NCBI GenBank assembly: GCA_963749365.1
Contig: CAVVME010000004.1
Location: 1 to 64,000, forward strand
From: WHSW01 sp963749365
GTDB lineage: Bacteria; Actinomycetota; Thermoleophilia; Solirubrobacterales; 70-9
Direction: 5' to 3'
DNA length: 64,000 nucleotides
In this document: positions 55,106 through 63,350 of the stretch, piece after piece
Layout of the letters: every line of letters begins with the position of its first letter
Position numbering within the stretch: position 1 is the stretch's first letter
Notes under the pieces: generated by a model
Told to the model about the DNA's origin: nothing
Database searches by the model: none
What the model saw: the letters and a program-made list of their open reading frames with translations, nothing else
Position numbers and translations under genes: made by a program

Positions 55106-56632
55106 CTATGGGGTCGCGGGCTCCGGGGCTTTGGGGTGGATGCCGGCGATTGCGATCGCGAGGCCGACGAGCGCGATCAGGCCGACGACGCGGAAGCTGA
55201 ACTGGACCCCGGCGACGAACGAGTCCACGACCACCTCGAGCACGCGGTCGGCGACCGAGGTCGAGAAGTCGGAGAACGCGGCCTTGCCGGACTCGGTCCC
55301 GGCGAGCACACCGTGGATGACCGACGCCTGCTGATCGCTCATCCGCAGCCCGAGCGTGGCGGCGTCGCTGGAGATCGCGTCCTCGGAGCGGATCGTGAAC
55401 AGGGTTGTGCAGAGGCCGAGCCCGACCGCCCCGCCGGCGACCTGAAACATGTAGGCGATCCCGCCGGCGAGGCTCGCCCGCGAGTCCGCGAGCATGCCGA
55501 CCGCGGCCGTGGTGATCGTCGGGTAGAAGAAGCCGGCACCTATCCCGGTCGCCAGCAGGCCCGGCAGCAGCGCCGGGTAGCCGGAGTCGGAGCCGAAGAT
55601 CGAGAGCAGCAGGGGCCCGATCGCGAGCAGCGCCGTCCCGGCGAGGATCACGTTGCGCATCCCCACCCGGGCGGTGATCCGGTCGGAGAGGAAGGCGACG
55701 GCGCCGAAGGTCCCCAGCATCGGCAGCATCCCGACCCCGGCCTCGAGCGCGCTGTAGCCGAGCACCTTCTCCATCAACTGCGGCACGTAGAGGATCGCGC
55801 TGAAGAAGACGGCGGAGAGGAAGAGGATCGTCAGGCAGGCCGAGCGGAAGCCGCTGTTGGCGATCACGTCGGCGGGGACTAGGGCGCCGTTGCCCATCCG
55901 CGGCTCGATCACCGCGAAGGCGACGAAGGAGATCAGCGCGACGGCGACCATCCCCAGCACCCGCGCATCGCCCCAGCCCCAGTCCGCGGACTGATCGAGC
56001 GCCAGCAGCAGCGCGACGAGCCCGAGCGAGAGGGTGAGGATCCCGCCGTAGTCGATCCGCTCGCGGGTGCCGTCGGCCGGTTGGTGGATCTTCGCCCAGG
56101 TGACCGCGGCGGCGAAGGCGGCGACCGGAAGGTTGAGGAAGAAGATCGCCCGCCAGCTCACCTCGTCGGTGAGCACGCCACCGATCAGCGGCCCGATCGC
56201 GTTGCCGAGCCCGGCGACACCGAGGATCAGCCCCCCGGCGAAGGCCGCGCGTGCCGGCGGCACGGCGGCGAAGGTCATCCCGAGGATCGCCGGCCACATC
56301 AGGCCCCCACCGACGCCCATCCCGACCCGCATCGCGATCAGCTGCTCGGCGTTCTGGGCGAGCCCGCCGAGCAGCGAGAAGCCGGCGAAGATCGCGGTGC
56401 CGATGAAGAAGACCCGCCGGCGGCCGAACATGTCGGCGAGCCGGCCGCCGGTCACCAGCACCATCCCGAAGGTCAGCGCGTAGGCGTTGATCGTCCACTG
56501 GATCGTGCCGACGTCAACGTCGAAGTCCTGCTCGATCCCGGGCAGGGCGACGTTGAGCGCGGTGAAGTCGTTCGCGATCACGAGCACGCCGAGGCCCATC
56601 GCAAACAGCGCCATCCCGGTCCCCTGCGGCAT
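55106..56632 (-). CDS. MFS transporter, DHA2 family, 508 aa
   Basis: Fourteen-helix drug:H+ antiporter type: ANDFTALNVALPGIEQDFDV in helix 1 (the DHA2 motif with the LDxTxxNVALP pattern), the loop GRLADMFGRRRVFFIG (motif A), and GGLMWPAILGMTFAAVPPAR. Export of drugs or metabolites by proton exchange is the family role. ATG 56632 begins MPQGTGMALF. The last outer helices end near GLAIAIAGIHPK. It is convergent with the AarF kinase and divergent from the gene at 56702. Confidence 0.86.
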   Translation of the reverse strand: MPQGTGMALFAMGLGVLVIANDFTALNVALPGIEQDFDVDVGTIQWTINAYALTFGMVLVTGGRLADMFGRRRVFFIGTAIFAGFSLLGGLAQNAEQLIAMRVGMGVGGGLMWPAILGMTFAAVPPARAAFAGGLILGVAGLGNAIGPLIGGVLTDEVSWRAIFFLNLPVAAFAAAVTWAKIHQPADGTRERIDYGGILTLSLGLVALLLALDQSADWGWGDARVLGMVAVALISFVAFAVIEPRMGNGALVPADVIANSGFRSACLTILFLSAVFFSAILYVPQLMEKVLGYSALEAGVGMLPMLGTFGAVAFLSDRITARVGMRNVILAGTALLAIGPLLLSIFGSDSGYPALLPGLLATGIGAGFFYPTITTAAVGMLADSRASLAGGIAYMFQVAGGAVGLGLCTTLFTIRSEDAISSDAATLGLRMSDQQASVIHGVLAGTESGKAAFSDFSTSVADRVLEVVVDSFVAGVQFSFRVVGLIALVGLAIAIAGIHPKAPEPATP

Positions 56633-56701
56633 CGGCGGGACTCTAGTCCCGGTCCCGGGGTGCCGATAGCTTGGTCGGGCCAAGCGACCGAGGAGTGGCG
56701 A

Positions 56702-57559
56702 ATGGGCAGGTTCAGGCAGGGTTGGGAGCTGACCAAGAAGAGCTGGAGCGTGCTGCGCTCAAACCGCCAGCTGTTCCGGTTTCCGCTCTTCGCCGCGCTC
56801 TCGGCCCTGGTCGTCACCGTGGTCGCGATCGGGCCCGGGATCTTCTTGATCGAGGATGGCCGGCAGGCGGTCGGCGCCGTGCTGACCGCGGTCGGGATCT
56901 ACGTCGCGGCGTTCGTCGGCACCTTCTTCGGCGTCGGGCTGGCGGCGACCGCGGACCGGATCTTTCACGGCGACGACGCGAGCTTCGGCGACGGGATCGC
57001 CGTCGCCCGCTCGCGGATCGGCGCGATCGCCGGCTGGGCGGCGCTCTCCGCCCTGGTCGGGGTGCTGTTCGCGCTCCTGCGCCAGGGCGGCAGTCTGGCC
57101 GAGGTGATCATCGGCTCGCTCGGCGCCGCCGCCTGGTCTCTGATCACGTTCCTCGCCGTGCCGGTGATCGCGATCGAGGGGCTGGGGCCGGTGGCGACGC
57201 TGCGCCGCTCGGCAAGCATGTTCAAGGAGCGCTGGGCGGGCCAGGTGACCGGCAACGTCGCGATCGGCGGCATCGTCTTCCTGGTCGGGGTGCTGCCGGC
57301 GCTGCTGCTGATCGGACTCGGGGTGCTGCTCTGGCTCTCCGACGACGGCGGCGCCGACCTCGCGGCGGGAGCGATCGTCGCCGTGATCGGGATCGTGCTG
57401 CTGATCGTCTCGATGCTGATCGTGCAGGCGATGCGCGGCGTCTTCGGCGTCGCGCTGTACCGCTTCGCGAGCAGCGGCGAGGTCAGCTCTGGCTTCACCG
57501 AGGCCGAGCTTCGCTCCGCGGTCCGCTCCAAGGGCCGCGCCGCCACCTCTGCCGTGTAG
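56702..57559 (+). CDS. Polytopic membrane protein (DUF6159-like), 285 aa
   Basis: FRQGWELTKKSWSVLRSNRQL then LFRFPLFAALSALVVTVVAI start it; about six helices follow (TAVGIYVAAFVGTFFGVGL, AAWSLITFLAVPVIAIEG, VLLIVSMLIVQAMRGVFG). The loop LRRSASMFKERWAGQVTGN is typical of this family, whose function is unknown. ATG 56702 has GAGGAGTGGCGA upstream, a good ribosome-binding site. It is divergent from the DHA2 transporter, 69 bases apart. Confidence 0.75.
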   Translation: MGRFRQGWELTKKSWSVLRSNRQLFRFPLFAALSALVVTVVAIGPGIFLIEDGRQAVGAVLTAVGIYVAAFVGTFFGVGLAATADRIFHGDDASFGDGIAVARSRIGAIAGWAALSALVGVLFALLRQGGSLAEVIIGSLGAAAWSLITFLAVPVIAIEGLGPVATLRRSASMFKERWAGQVTGNVAIGGIVFLVGVLPALLLIGLGVLLWLSDDGGADLAAGAIVAVIGIVLLIVSMLIVQAMRGVFGVALYRFASSGEVSSGFTEAELRSAVRSKGRAATSAV

Positions 57560-57601
57560 GCCGGGCCGCGGGCGCCGCACGCGGGGGCAAGACTGGCTGG
57601 C

Positions 57602-57636
57602 GGGGGATTGACCCTCGTATGGACCGTCGATCCCCC
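57602..57636. repeat. 35-base palindrome, copy 1 of a pair
   Basis: Left arm GGGGGATTGACC, 12-base centre, right arm GTCGATCCCCC. The outer arms match the second copy at 58569-58603 except for one base; the centres differ at 8 of 12 positions. It covers the ATG at 57619 of the DUF559 gene, so the gene's first codon sits in the loop. Confidence 0.8.
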
Positions 57637-58548
57637 CTGCGCGGTCGATCAACCGCTCGTCTCGAGCATGAGCTGTGGAGGCTGGCGTCCCAGCAGCACG
57701 GGGTGGTCGCACGCCGGCAGCTCCACCGGCTCGGCTTCGGCTCCGGGGCGATCGATTCCCGTGTCCACGCGGGCCGGTTGTCGGTCGTCCACAGGGGCGT
57801 TTACCTGGTCGGTCACATCGCTAGGGCACGGCTCGCGACCGAGATGGCAGCGGTGCTCGCCTGCGGATCCGGCGCCGTGGTCAGCCACCTGAGCGCCGCC
57901 GTGATCTGGGGACTGATCAGGCGATCCAACGGGCAGGTGACGGTGGACGTGACGCTGGCCGGCGACTGGGCTCCGATCCGGCACGGGGTCCGGGTTCATC
58001 GCGTAGGGCGGCTGGAACCGCGCGACGTCACCCGCGTCGACGGCCTGCCGATCACGAGCCCTGCTCGCACCGTGCTCGACCTGGCAACGGTGGTCACGCC
58101 CACCGAACTCGAGGGCGTGGCCGGGCATGCCGAGCGTCGGCATCGGGTTGGCCTCGCCGAGCTCGGCGATCAGGTCGCCCGCAATCACGGTCGACCGGGA
58201 GTGCCGAGGGTCCGCGTCATGCTCGAGCGGGGCGACCACCCCACCCTGACCCGTTCGCATGCGGAGAGACGCCTACTGGCCCTGCTCCGTCGAGCCCGCT
58301 GCCCCGACCCGGAGACGAACCGATGGCTCGCCGGGTACGAGGTCGACCTGCTGTGGGCGGCCCAGCGCCTCGTCGTCGAGTTCGACGGCTTTCAGTTCCA
58401 CGCCGACCGGGCGGCGTTCGAGCGCGACCGGCGGCGCGACGCGGAGCTGCAGGCGCGCGGCTACCGCGTGATCCGCGTGACCTGGCGCCAGTTGATCGAT
58501 GATCCGGAGGCCGTGGTCGACCGGATCCAACGCACCCTCGGCCGCTGA
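57619..58548 (+). CDS. AbiEi-like plus DUF559 endonuclease-fold protein, 309 aa
   Basis: The N-terminal half resembles AbiEi antitoxins: LASQQHGVVARRQLHRLGFG, SRVHAGRLSVVHRGVYLVGH and PARTVLDLATVV. The C-terminal half is a DUF559/Vsr-like nuclease fold: RSHAERRLLALLRRARCPDP, GYEVDLLWAAQRLVVEFDGF with the D...E-F-D metal pattern, and RDAELQARGYRVIRVTW. Family role is not established; phage defence, DNA repair and toxin-antitoxin functions have been proposed for relatives. ATG 57619 lies within a 35-base palindrome whose second copy follows the stop. No toxin partner is adjacent. Confidence 0.75.
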   Translation: MDRRSPLRGRSTARLEHELWRLASQQHGVVARRQLHRLGFGSGAIDSRVHAGRLSVVHRGVYLVGHIARARLATEMAAVLACGSGAVVSHLSAAVIWGLIRRSNGQVTVDVTLAGDWAPIRHGVRVHRVGRLEPRDVTRVDGLPITSPARTVLDLATVVTPTELEGVAGHAERRHRVGLAELGDQVARNHGRPGVPRVRVMLERGDHPTLTRSHAERRLLALLRRARCPDPETNRWLAGYEVDLLWAAQRLVVEFDGFQFHADRAAFERDRRRDAELQARGYRVIRVTWRQLIDDPEAVVDRIQRTLGR

Positions 58549-58568
58549 ACGGTGGATCCACTGCCACA

Positions 58569-58603
58569 GGGGGATCGACCTCGATATGCAGGGTCGATCC
58601 CCC
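58569..58603. repeat. 35-base palindrome, copy 2 of a pair
   Basis: GGGGGATCGACC and GGTCGATCCCCC form a perfect 12-base inverted repeat around an 11-base centre. It starts 21 bases after the DUF559 stop and ends 9 bases before the convergent GDPD stop. It could also serve as a terminator, but the matching copy at 57602-57636 across the gene start argues for a repeat. A second 10-base palindrome, GTGGATCCAC, lies just before it at 58552-58561. Confidence 0.85.
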
Positions 58604-58612
58604 ACTGAGCGG

Positions 58613-59359
58613 CTAGAGGCGCGCGAGCAGGCGGGGATCGTTGGAGACGATGCCGTCGATGCCGAGCGTTGCGAGGGCGGCGATCCGGGAGGGGTCGTCG
58701 ACGGTCCAGGCGACGACCGCGATCCCGGCACCGTGTGCCGCCTCGACCAGGCGGGCGGTGATCAACGGGTGATAGACCCAGACGGCCCAGACGCCGAGCT
58801 TCGGTCCCCGCTCGCGGATCATCCGCGGCAGCCGGGCGCGCAGCGCCGCCGCTCCGGCGAGGTACGCCGGCCGAAGCAGGCGGCTGCTCGCCCAGTCGCG
58901 GCGCGCCTTCGGCAGCGTCCAGCCACGGTCGAGCGCCGGGGCGGCCTCGCGCAGGTAGGCGAGGCTGGCGAGCTCCATCGTCGAGACCATCGCCCGCCCG
59001 AGCAGGTCGCGCTGGTCGAGCGCGGCGACAACCTCGTCCTCGCGGCCGGCGATCTTCAGGTCGAGGTCGAAGCGCACCTGCTCGAGCGGCGGGCGGCAGA
59101 ACGCGTCGAGCACCTGCGAGAGCGTCAGCGGTTCGCGGCGGGCCGCGTCGGCCCAGTCGTGGGCGACGAGCAGCGGGCCCGAGGACCGGGCCGGACCGGC
59201 CGCCGCGCGACGCCAGTCGTCGGCGGCCTCGAAGTCGCCCCGCGGGCGCAGCAGGTCGAGCTCGATCACGTCAGCGCCCGCCTCGACCGCTGCGGCGAAG
59301 CTCTCCGGCGTGTTCCCGGGCACGATCGCGTCGGCGCCCTTGTGCCCGATCCGCAGCAC
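58613..59359 (-). CDS. Glycerophosphodiester phosphodiesterase, 248 aa
   Basis: GDPD fold: RIGHKGADAIVPGNTPESFA with the first His, GADVIELDL with Glu and Asp, LLVAHDWAD with the second His, and near the end IAVVAWTVDDPSRIAALATL and GIDGIVSNDPRLLAR. It hydrolyses glycerophosphodiesters from lipid turnover to glycerol-3-phosphate. The protein lacks a signal peptide. ATG 59359 follows the small membrane protein by 9 bases. Confidence 0.88.
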   Translation of the reverse strand: MLRIGHKGADAIVPGNTPESFAAAVEAGADVIELDLLRPRGDFEAADDWRRAAAGPARSSGPLLVAHDWADAARREPLTLSQVLDAFCRPPLEQVRFDLDLKIAGREDEVVAALDQRDLLGRAMVSTMELASLAYLREAAPALDRGWTLPKARRDWASSRLLRPAYLAGAAALRARLPRMIRERGPKLGVWAVWVYHPLITARLVEAAHGAGIAVVAWTVDDPSRIAALATLGIDGIVSNDPRLLARL

Positions 59360-59368
59360 GGCGGGGCG

Positions 59369-59692
59369 CTACTTCCCGGCCGGCGGGCGGAGCTCGGCGA
59401 CCTTCAGCCTCACGATCGCACCGAGGCCGGCGAGCACACCCGCGGCCGCCAGCCCGCCCGCGAAGGCACCGACGGCGAGGATGCCACGGCCCTGGCGCTG
59501 GATGTCCTCGTCGAGGAAGACCGCGTTGTTGGAGGTCAGGATCGCGAGCGCGCCGATCACCGACAGGCCGAGCACCGCGACCGCCGCCCACATCAACGCC
59601 CTGCCGAGCGTGTCGAGGAGGGCCAGGGTGCGCGGGTTCACCGGTCGGAATCTATCCGGCCCCTCCGCTCCTGAGGGGTCTAGCGCGCTCAT
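59369..59692 (-). CDS. Small two-helix membrane protein, 107 aa
   Basis: ATG 59692 (MSALDPSGAEGPDRF) leads to two hydrophobic helices: ALMWAAVAVLGLSVIGALAI and AVGAFAGGLAAAGVLAGLGA. The short loop between carries NAVFLDEDIQRQGRG. The protein looks like a hairpin with both ends inside. Unrecognised. An earlier in-frame start at 59875 would overlap the divergent secreted-protein gene and is rejected. It reads into the GDPD gene. Confidence 0.55.
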   Translation of the reverse strand: MSALDPSGAEGPDRFRPVNPRTLALLDTLGRALMWAAVAVLGLSVIGALAILTSNNAVFLDEDIQRQGRGILAVGAFAGGLAAAGVLAGLGAIVRLKVAELRPPAGK

Positions 59693-59822
59693 CGACGCCG
59701 AGATCGAGCCGCCCGAATTGCGTCGAGGATGCAGTTGCGCGAGCCGGCGATCGCGGGTTAGGATGGCGAAGATCAAGCGCTTGGCCAAACGCCAAGCGCC
59801 CCGCATCAGGAGGAGGAGCAGT

Positions 59823-60260
59823 ATGCGACGCATTACAGTCGTCGCCGCACTGGCCTCGATCGGAGCCGCACTCATCCTGGCCGCGCCGGCTCAGGCACAC
59901 GTGCCGTTCTGCACCGAGACCGTCAACCCTCACGGCCAGAACGTGCCACCGGCCGGATCGACAACGTTGCCCGGCCCGAGGGGTGGCATCAACGACGACG
60001 GCTTCTATGAGGTTGGAACCGACGTCGGAACGGACGTGATCCTGCGAGACACCGACGGCAATGTCTTCGGTGTCTTCGACAGCGGGACCAAGGTCAAGTA
60101 CACCGAGGCCAACGGCGCCGAGCCGAGCGTGAAGAAGATCGGCAGCGCCAACGGCCAAGCGGGGGCGATCGATTTCCACATCACGGGAACCGGCGACCTC
60201 GTGGTCGTTTCGGTCGACGGGGCCGCGCTGACCTGCCCGGTTCCGCCGCCACCGAAGTAG
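59823..60260 (+). CDS. Small secreted protein, 145 aa
   Basis: AGGAGGAG at 59810-59817 is an excellent ribosome-binding site for ATG 59823. The signal peptide (TVVAALASIGAALILAAPAQA) is cleaved probably before HVPFCTE. The mature part is beta-rich (DDGFYEVGTDVGTDVILRDT, VFDSGTKVKYTEANG, AIDFHITGTGDLVVVSVDG) with two cysteines, FCTE and LTCP. Pro-rich C-terminus. No family recognised. Confidence 0.7.
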   Translation: MRRITVVAALASIGAALILAAPAQAHVPFCTETVNPHGQNVPPAGSTTLPGPRGGINDDGFYEVGTDVGTDVILRDTDGNVFGVFDSGTKVKYTEANGAEPSVKKIGSANGQAGAIDFHITGTGDLVVVSVDGAALTCPVPPPPK

Positions 60261-60290
60261 AGACAAGGCCCTGCGGGGGCTGCGGCCAAC

Positions 60291-60311
60291 GGCCCGGCCC
60301 CCTACCGGGCC
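60291..60311. terminator. Hairpin between convergent genes
   Basis: GGCCCGG and CCGGGCC form a perfect 7-base stem with a 7-base loop, 30 bases after the secreted protein and 6 bases before the prs stop. No T tract; position supports a bidirectional terminator. Confidence 0.5.
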
Positions 60312-60317
60312 CCGCGG

Positions 60318-61349
60318 CTAGAAGAGCTGGTTCTCGCCGGCGAAGATCTCCGAGACGGAGTCGTCGGCGAAGATGCGGCGGATCGAGTCGGCGAGCGTCT
60401 GCGCGGCGGAGAGGACCTTGATGTTCTCGGGGTGGTCGGGGCGCAGCGGGATCGTGTCGGTGACCACGATCCGCTCGATCCCCGACTCCTCGTAGCCGAG
60501 CCGCTCGTAAGCCGGCCCGGAGAAGAGCCCGTGGGTCGCGCAGGCGATCACCCGCGCGGCGCCCTCGTCGAGAACCGTACGGGCCGCGGCGCAGAGGGTT
60601 CCCGCCGTGTCGATCATGTCATCGACCAGGACCGCGGTCTTGCCGCGCACGTCGCCGACCACGTAGCCGATCTCGGCCACCTGCTGCTCGGGCCGCTCCT
60701 TCTCCATCACCGCCCAGTGACAGCCGACCTTGCGGGCGAAGTTGCGCGCCACCTTGACCCGGCCGGCGTCGGGCGAGACGATCACCAGCTCGTCCTCCCA
60801 CTCCTGGTCCATGAACCACTGGGTCAGCATCGGCATCGCGGTCATGTGGTCGACCGGCTTCGAGAAGAACCCCTGCACCTGGCCGGAGTGCAGGTCCATG
60901 GTCAGGACCCGGTCGACGCCGACCGCCTCCAGGGACTGGGCGACCACGCGGGCCGAGATCGGCTCCCGGGGCGCCGACTTCTTGTCCTGGCGCGAGTACC
61001 CGTACCAGGGCAGCACGGCGATGATCCGGTGCGCCGAGGCGCCCTTGGCGGCGTCGATCATCACCAGCAGCTCCATCAGGGCATCGTTCGGGGTCATGCC
61101 CTGGGCCCGGTTGGCGGCGGTTGATTGGACCAGGAAGACGTCGGCGCCGCGGATCGACTCCTCGTAGCGACAGTAGACCTCGCCGTCGGCGAAGGTGCGC
61201 AGGTCGACGCGGCCGAGGTCGACGTCGAGCTTGGAGGCGATCCGGGCGGCGAGCTCCATCGACGCCCGGCCGCCGAAGACCATCATCCGCTTCGTGTAGT
61301 CGTGCGGGATCGAGCTGATCAGCTGCGGGCTCTGCTCGAGGATGCTCAT
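60318..61349 (-). CDS. prs: Ribose-phosphate pyrophosphokinase
   Basis: KRMMVFGGRASMELAARIAS, VFLVQSTAANRAQGMTPNDA, and LPWYGYSRQDKKSAPREPIS carry the ATP- and Mg-binding residues; VLTMDLHSGQVQGFFSKPVD and TAVLVDDMIDTAGTLCAAAR are the ribose-5-phosphate loop and PRPP-binding signature. It makes PRPP for nucleotide, His and Trp synthesis. 343 residues is slightly longer than the usual 310-330. ATG 61349 overlaps the glmU stop as ATGA, the common actinobacterial glmU-prs arrangement. Confidence 0.96.
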   Translation of the reverse strand: MSILEQSPQLISSIPHDYTKRMMVFGGRASMELAARIASKLDVDLGRVDLRTFADGEVYCRYEESIRGADVFLVQSTAANRAQGMTPNDALMELLVMIDAAKGASAHRIIAVLPWYGYSRQDKKSAPREPISARVVAQSLEAVGVDRVLTMDLHSGQVQGFFSKPVDHMTAMPMLTQWFMDQEWEDELVIVSPDAGRVKVARNFARKVGCHWAVMEKERPEQQVAEIGYVVGDVRGKTAVLVDDMIDTAGTLCAAARTVLDEGAARVIACATHGLFSGPAYERLGYEESGIERIVVTDTIPLRPDHPENIKVLSAAQTLADSIRRIFADDSVSEIFAGENQLF

Positions 61350-62770
61350 TCGTCGTCGGTGTCCGCGTCCTCGCTCGCCTCGGCGGCCTTTCGCTTCGCG
61401 TAGCCCTCGATGTTGCGCTGCTCGTTGCTCGAGACCCCGAGGGCGCCGTCGGGAACGTCCTCGCGGATCACCGCGCCGGCGCCAGTGTATGCGCCGTCGC
61501 CGATCGTGACCGGAGCGACCATCGATGTGTTGACCGAGATCCGCGCAGCTTCCCCAATCTTCGTCCGGTTCTTGTTGCGCCCGTCGTAGTTGGCGGTGAT
61601 CGCCCCGGCGCCGACGTTGGCCCCGGCGCCGATCTCGGCATCGCCGACGTAGGCGAGGTGCGGGACCTTCGCCCGCTCGCCGAGCCGGGTGTTCTTGATC
61701 TCGACGAACGTCCCCGCCTTGGCGCCGGTGCCGAGCACGGCGCCCGGACGCAGGTAGCTGAACGGGCCGACGTTCGTCTCGTCGCCGACCTCGGCCCCGA
61801 CCAGGTGAGAGTGGACGATGTGGGCCCCGGCGCCGATCCGGGAGTCGATCACGGTCGAGTGCGGGCCGACCACGGCGCCGGCATCGACGACGGTCGTGCC
61901 GCGCAGCGCCGTCGCGGGCTCGATCGTCGCGTCGGCGCCGATCTGGACCTCGGCGTCGATCCAGACCGAGCCGGGATCGACGATCGTGACCCCGTCCAGC
62001 ATGTGGCGCTCGCAGATCCGGCGCCGCGCCTCGGCCGCGACCATAGCCAGGTCGGCGCGGTTGTTGACGCCGAGGTTGACGTGCGGATCGCTTGCCTTGT
62101 GGGCGACGACGCGCAGGCCGCGCTCGCGCAGCAGCGGGAGCACGTCGCCGAGGTAGTACTCGCCGGCCGTGTTGTCGTTCGAGATCTCGGACAGGCACTC
62201 GGCCAGCGGCGCGGCGGCGAAGGCGTAGGTGCCGGTGTTGATCTCGCGGATCGCGAGCACCTCGGGCGCAACCTGGTCCGGGTCCTTGGTCTCGACGATC
62301 TCGGCGACGTGGCCGTCGGCGTCGCGGACGACGCGACCGTAGGCGCCCGGGTCGTCGAGCTCGACCGTCATCACCGTGGCCGCGGCGTCACGGGCACGAT
62401 GAGTGTCGAGCAGCTCGGAGATGATCTCGGCACTGATCAGCGGGTGATCTCCGGAGAGCACGACGACCGCGTCCGCAGCCCGGATCGTCTCGATCGCGGC
62501 GAGCACCGCGCCGCCGGTCCCGTTGACCTCCGGCTGGACCACGGTCTCGACCCCTTCGGGGAGGGCCGGGCCCAGATCACGGTCGGCGGAGACGATCACC
62601 GCGACCCGCTCGGCCCCCGCGTCGCGGGCGGCGATCACCGGCCAGGCGACCATCGGCCGGCCGCAGACCGGGTGCATGACCTTGGGCAGCGATGAGCGCA
62701 TCCGGGTGCCCTCTCCCGCGGCCATGACCAGGACGGCGAGCCCGCCGCCGTTCGCAGAACCACCGCTCAC
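61346..62770 (-). CDS. glmU: Bifunctional UDP-GlcNAc pyrophosphorylase/glucosamine-1-phosphate acetyltransferase
   Basis: LVMAAGEGTRMRSSLPKVMH is the nucleotidyltransferase loop with catalytic Arg and Lys; VVVLSGDHPLISAEIISEL is the metal Asp region. The C-terminal left-handed beta-helix runs through many hexapeptide repeats (VVDAGAVVGPHSTVIDSRIG, VPHLAYVGDAEIGAGANVGA). GANVGAGAITANYDGRNKNR is the acetyltransferase site. It produces UDP-GlcNAc for peptidoglycan and other glycans. ATG 62770 begins MSGGSANGGGL. It is coupled to prs. Confidence 0.96.
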   Translation of the reverse strand: MSGGSANGGGLAVLVMAAGEGTRMRSSLPKVMHPVCGRPMVAWPVIAARDAGAERVAVIVSADRDLGPALPEGVETVVQPEVNGTGGAVLAAIETIRAADAVVVLSGDHPLISAEIISELLDTHRARDAAATVMTVELDDPGAYGRVVRDADGHVAEIVETKDPDQVAPEVLAIREINTGTYAFAAAPLAECLSEISNDNTAGEYYLGDVLPLLRERGLRVVAHKASDPHVNLGVNNRADLAMVAAEARRRICERHMLDGVTIVDPGSVWIDAEVQIGADATIEPATALRGTTVVDAGAVVGPHSTVIDSRIGAGAHIVHSHLVGAEVGDETNVGPFSYLRPGAVLGTGAKAGTFVEIKNTRLGERAKVPHLAYVGDAEIGAGANVGAGAITANYDGRNKNRTKIGEAARISVNTSMVAPVTIGDGAYTGAGAVIREDVPDGALGVSSNEQRNIEGYAKRKAAEASEDADTDDE

Positions 62771-62825
62771 GGGCGGGATCGTAGGCGGCGGACGCGATCG
62801 AGGGCTTGGCCGGCCAGGACGCCCC

Positions 62826-63194
62826 CTACGCGGGCCGGTGACAGACGGCCTCGATGTTGTTGCCGTCGGGATCGAGGACGAAGGCGCCGTAGTAATGCGG
62901 GTGGTAGATCGGCCGCGGTCCGGCGGGGCCGTTGTCGGTGCCGCCGGCGGCGATCGCCGCAGCGTGGAAGGCGTCGACGAGCTCGCGGTTCTCGCAGGCG
63001 AAGGCCACGTGCAGGCCGGTCTGCACCGGCCGCCCGCCGCTGATCCAGAAGAACGGCTTGCCCTCCCTGCCGAAGCCGCCGATGTTCGGGACCGGCTCCA
63101 TCAAGAGCTCGATCCCGAGCGGCTCAAGCGCCCGCTCGTAATAGCCCTTGCTCGCCTCGTAGTCCGAGACCCCGAAGCCCACATGGTCGATCAT
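62826..63194 (-). CDS. VOC-family (glyoxalase fold) protein, 122 aa
   Basis: IDHVGFGVSDYEASKGYYER opens a VOC domain; the usual end YYGAFVLDPDGNNIEAVCHR includes the metal-binding Glu. His of DHVG and HVAFACENRELV fit the other ligands. The substrate is unknown. ATG 63194 is 61 bases from the tRNA-Gln on the other strand and 55 bases upstream of the glmU start region, reading the same way as glmU. Confidence 0.8.
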   Translation of the reverse strand: MIDHVGFGVSDYEASKGYYERALEPLGIELLMEPVPNIGGFGREGKPFFWISGGRPVQTGLHVAFACENRELVDAFHAAAIAAGGTDNGPAGPRPIYHPHYYGAFVLDPDGNNIEAVCHRPA

Positions 63195-63255
63195 TTTCGC
63201 GTCCTCCTTCGCCGTCTCGGGCCACAGCCTAGGCCTAAACTCGACCGCAGCTCGA

Positions 63256-63327
63256 TCCGGGGTGGTGTAGTTGGGAGCACTCCAGTTTTTGGTACTGGCA
63301 GCCGAGGTTCGATCCCTCGCCCCGGAG
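63256..63327 (+). tRNA. tRNA-Gln(UUG)
   Basis: Acceptor TCCGGGG pairs with CCCCGGA, discriminator G. The anticodon stem CCAGT/ACTGG encloses TTTTGGT, anticodon TTG. T arm CGAGG-TTCGATC-CCTCG. D loop has the GTTGGGA pattern. No CCA encoded. Confidence 0.95.
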
Positions 63328-63350
63328 CTGAGGAGCCGGGTTGGGATCGG

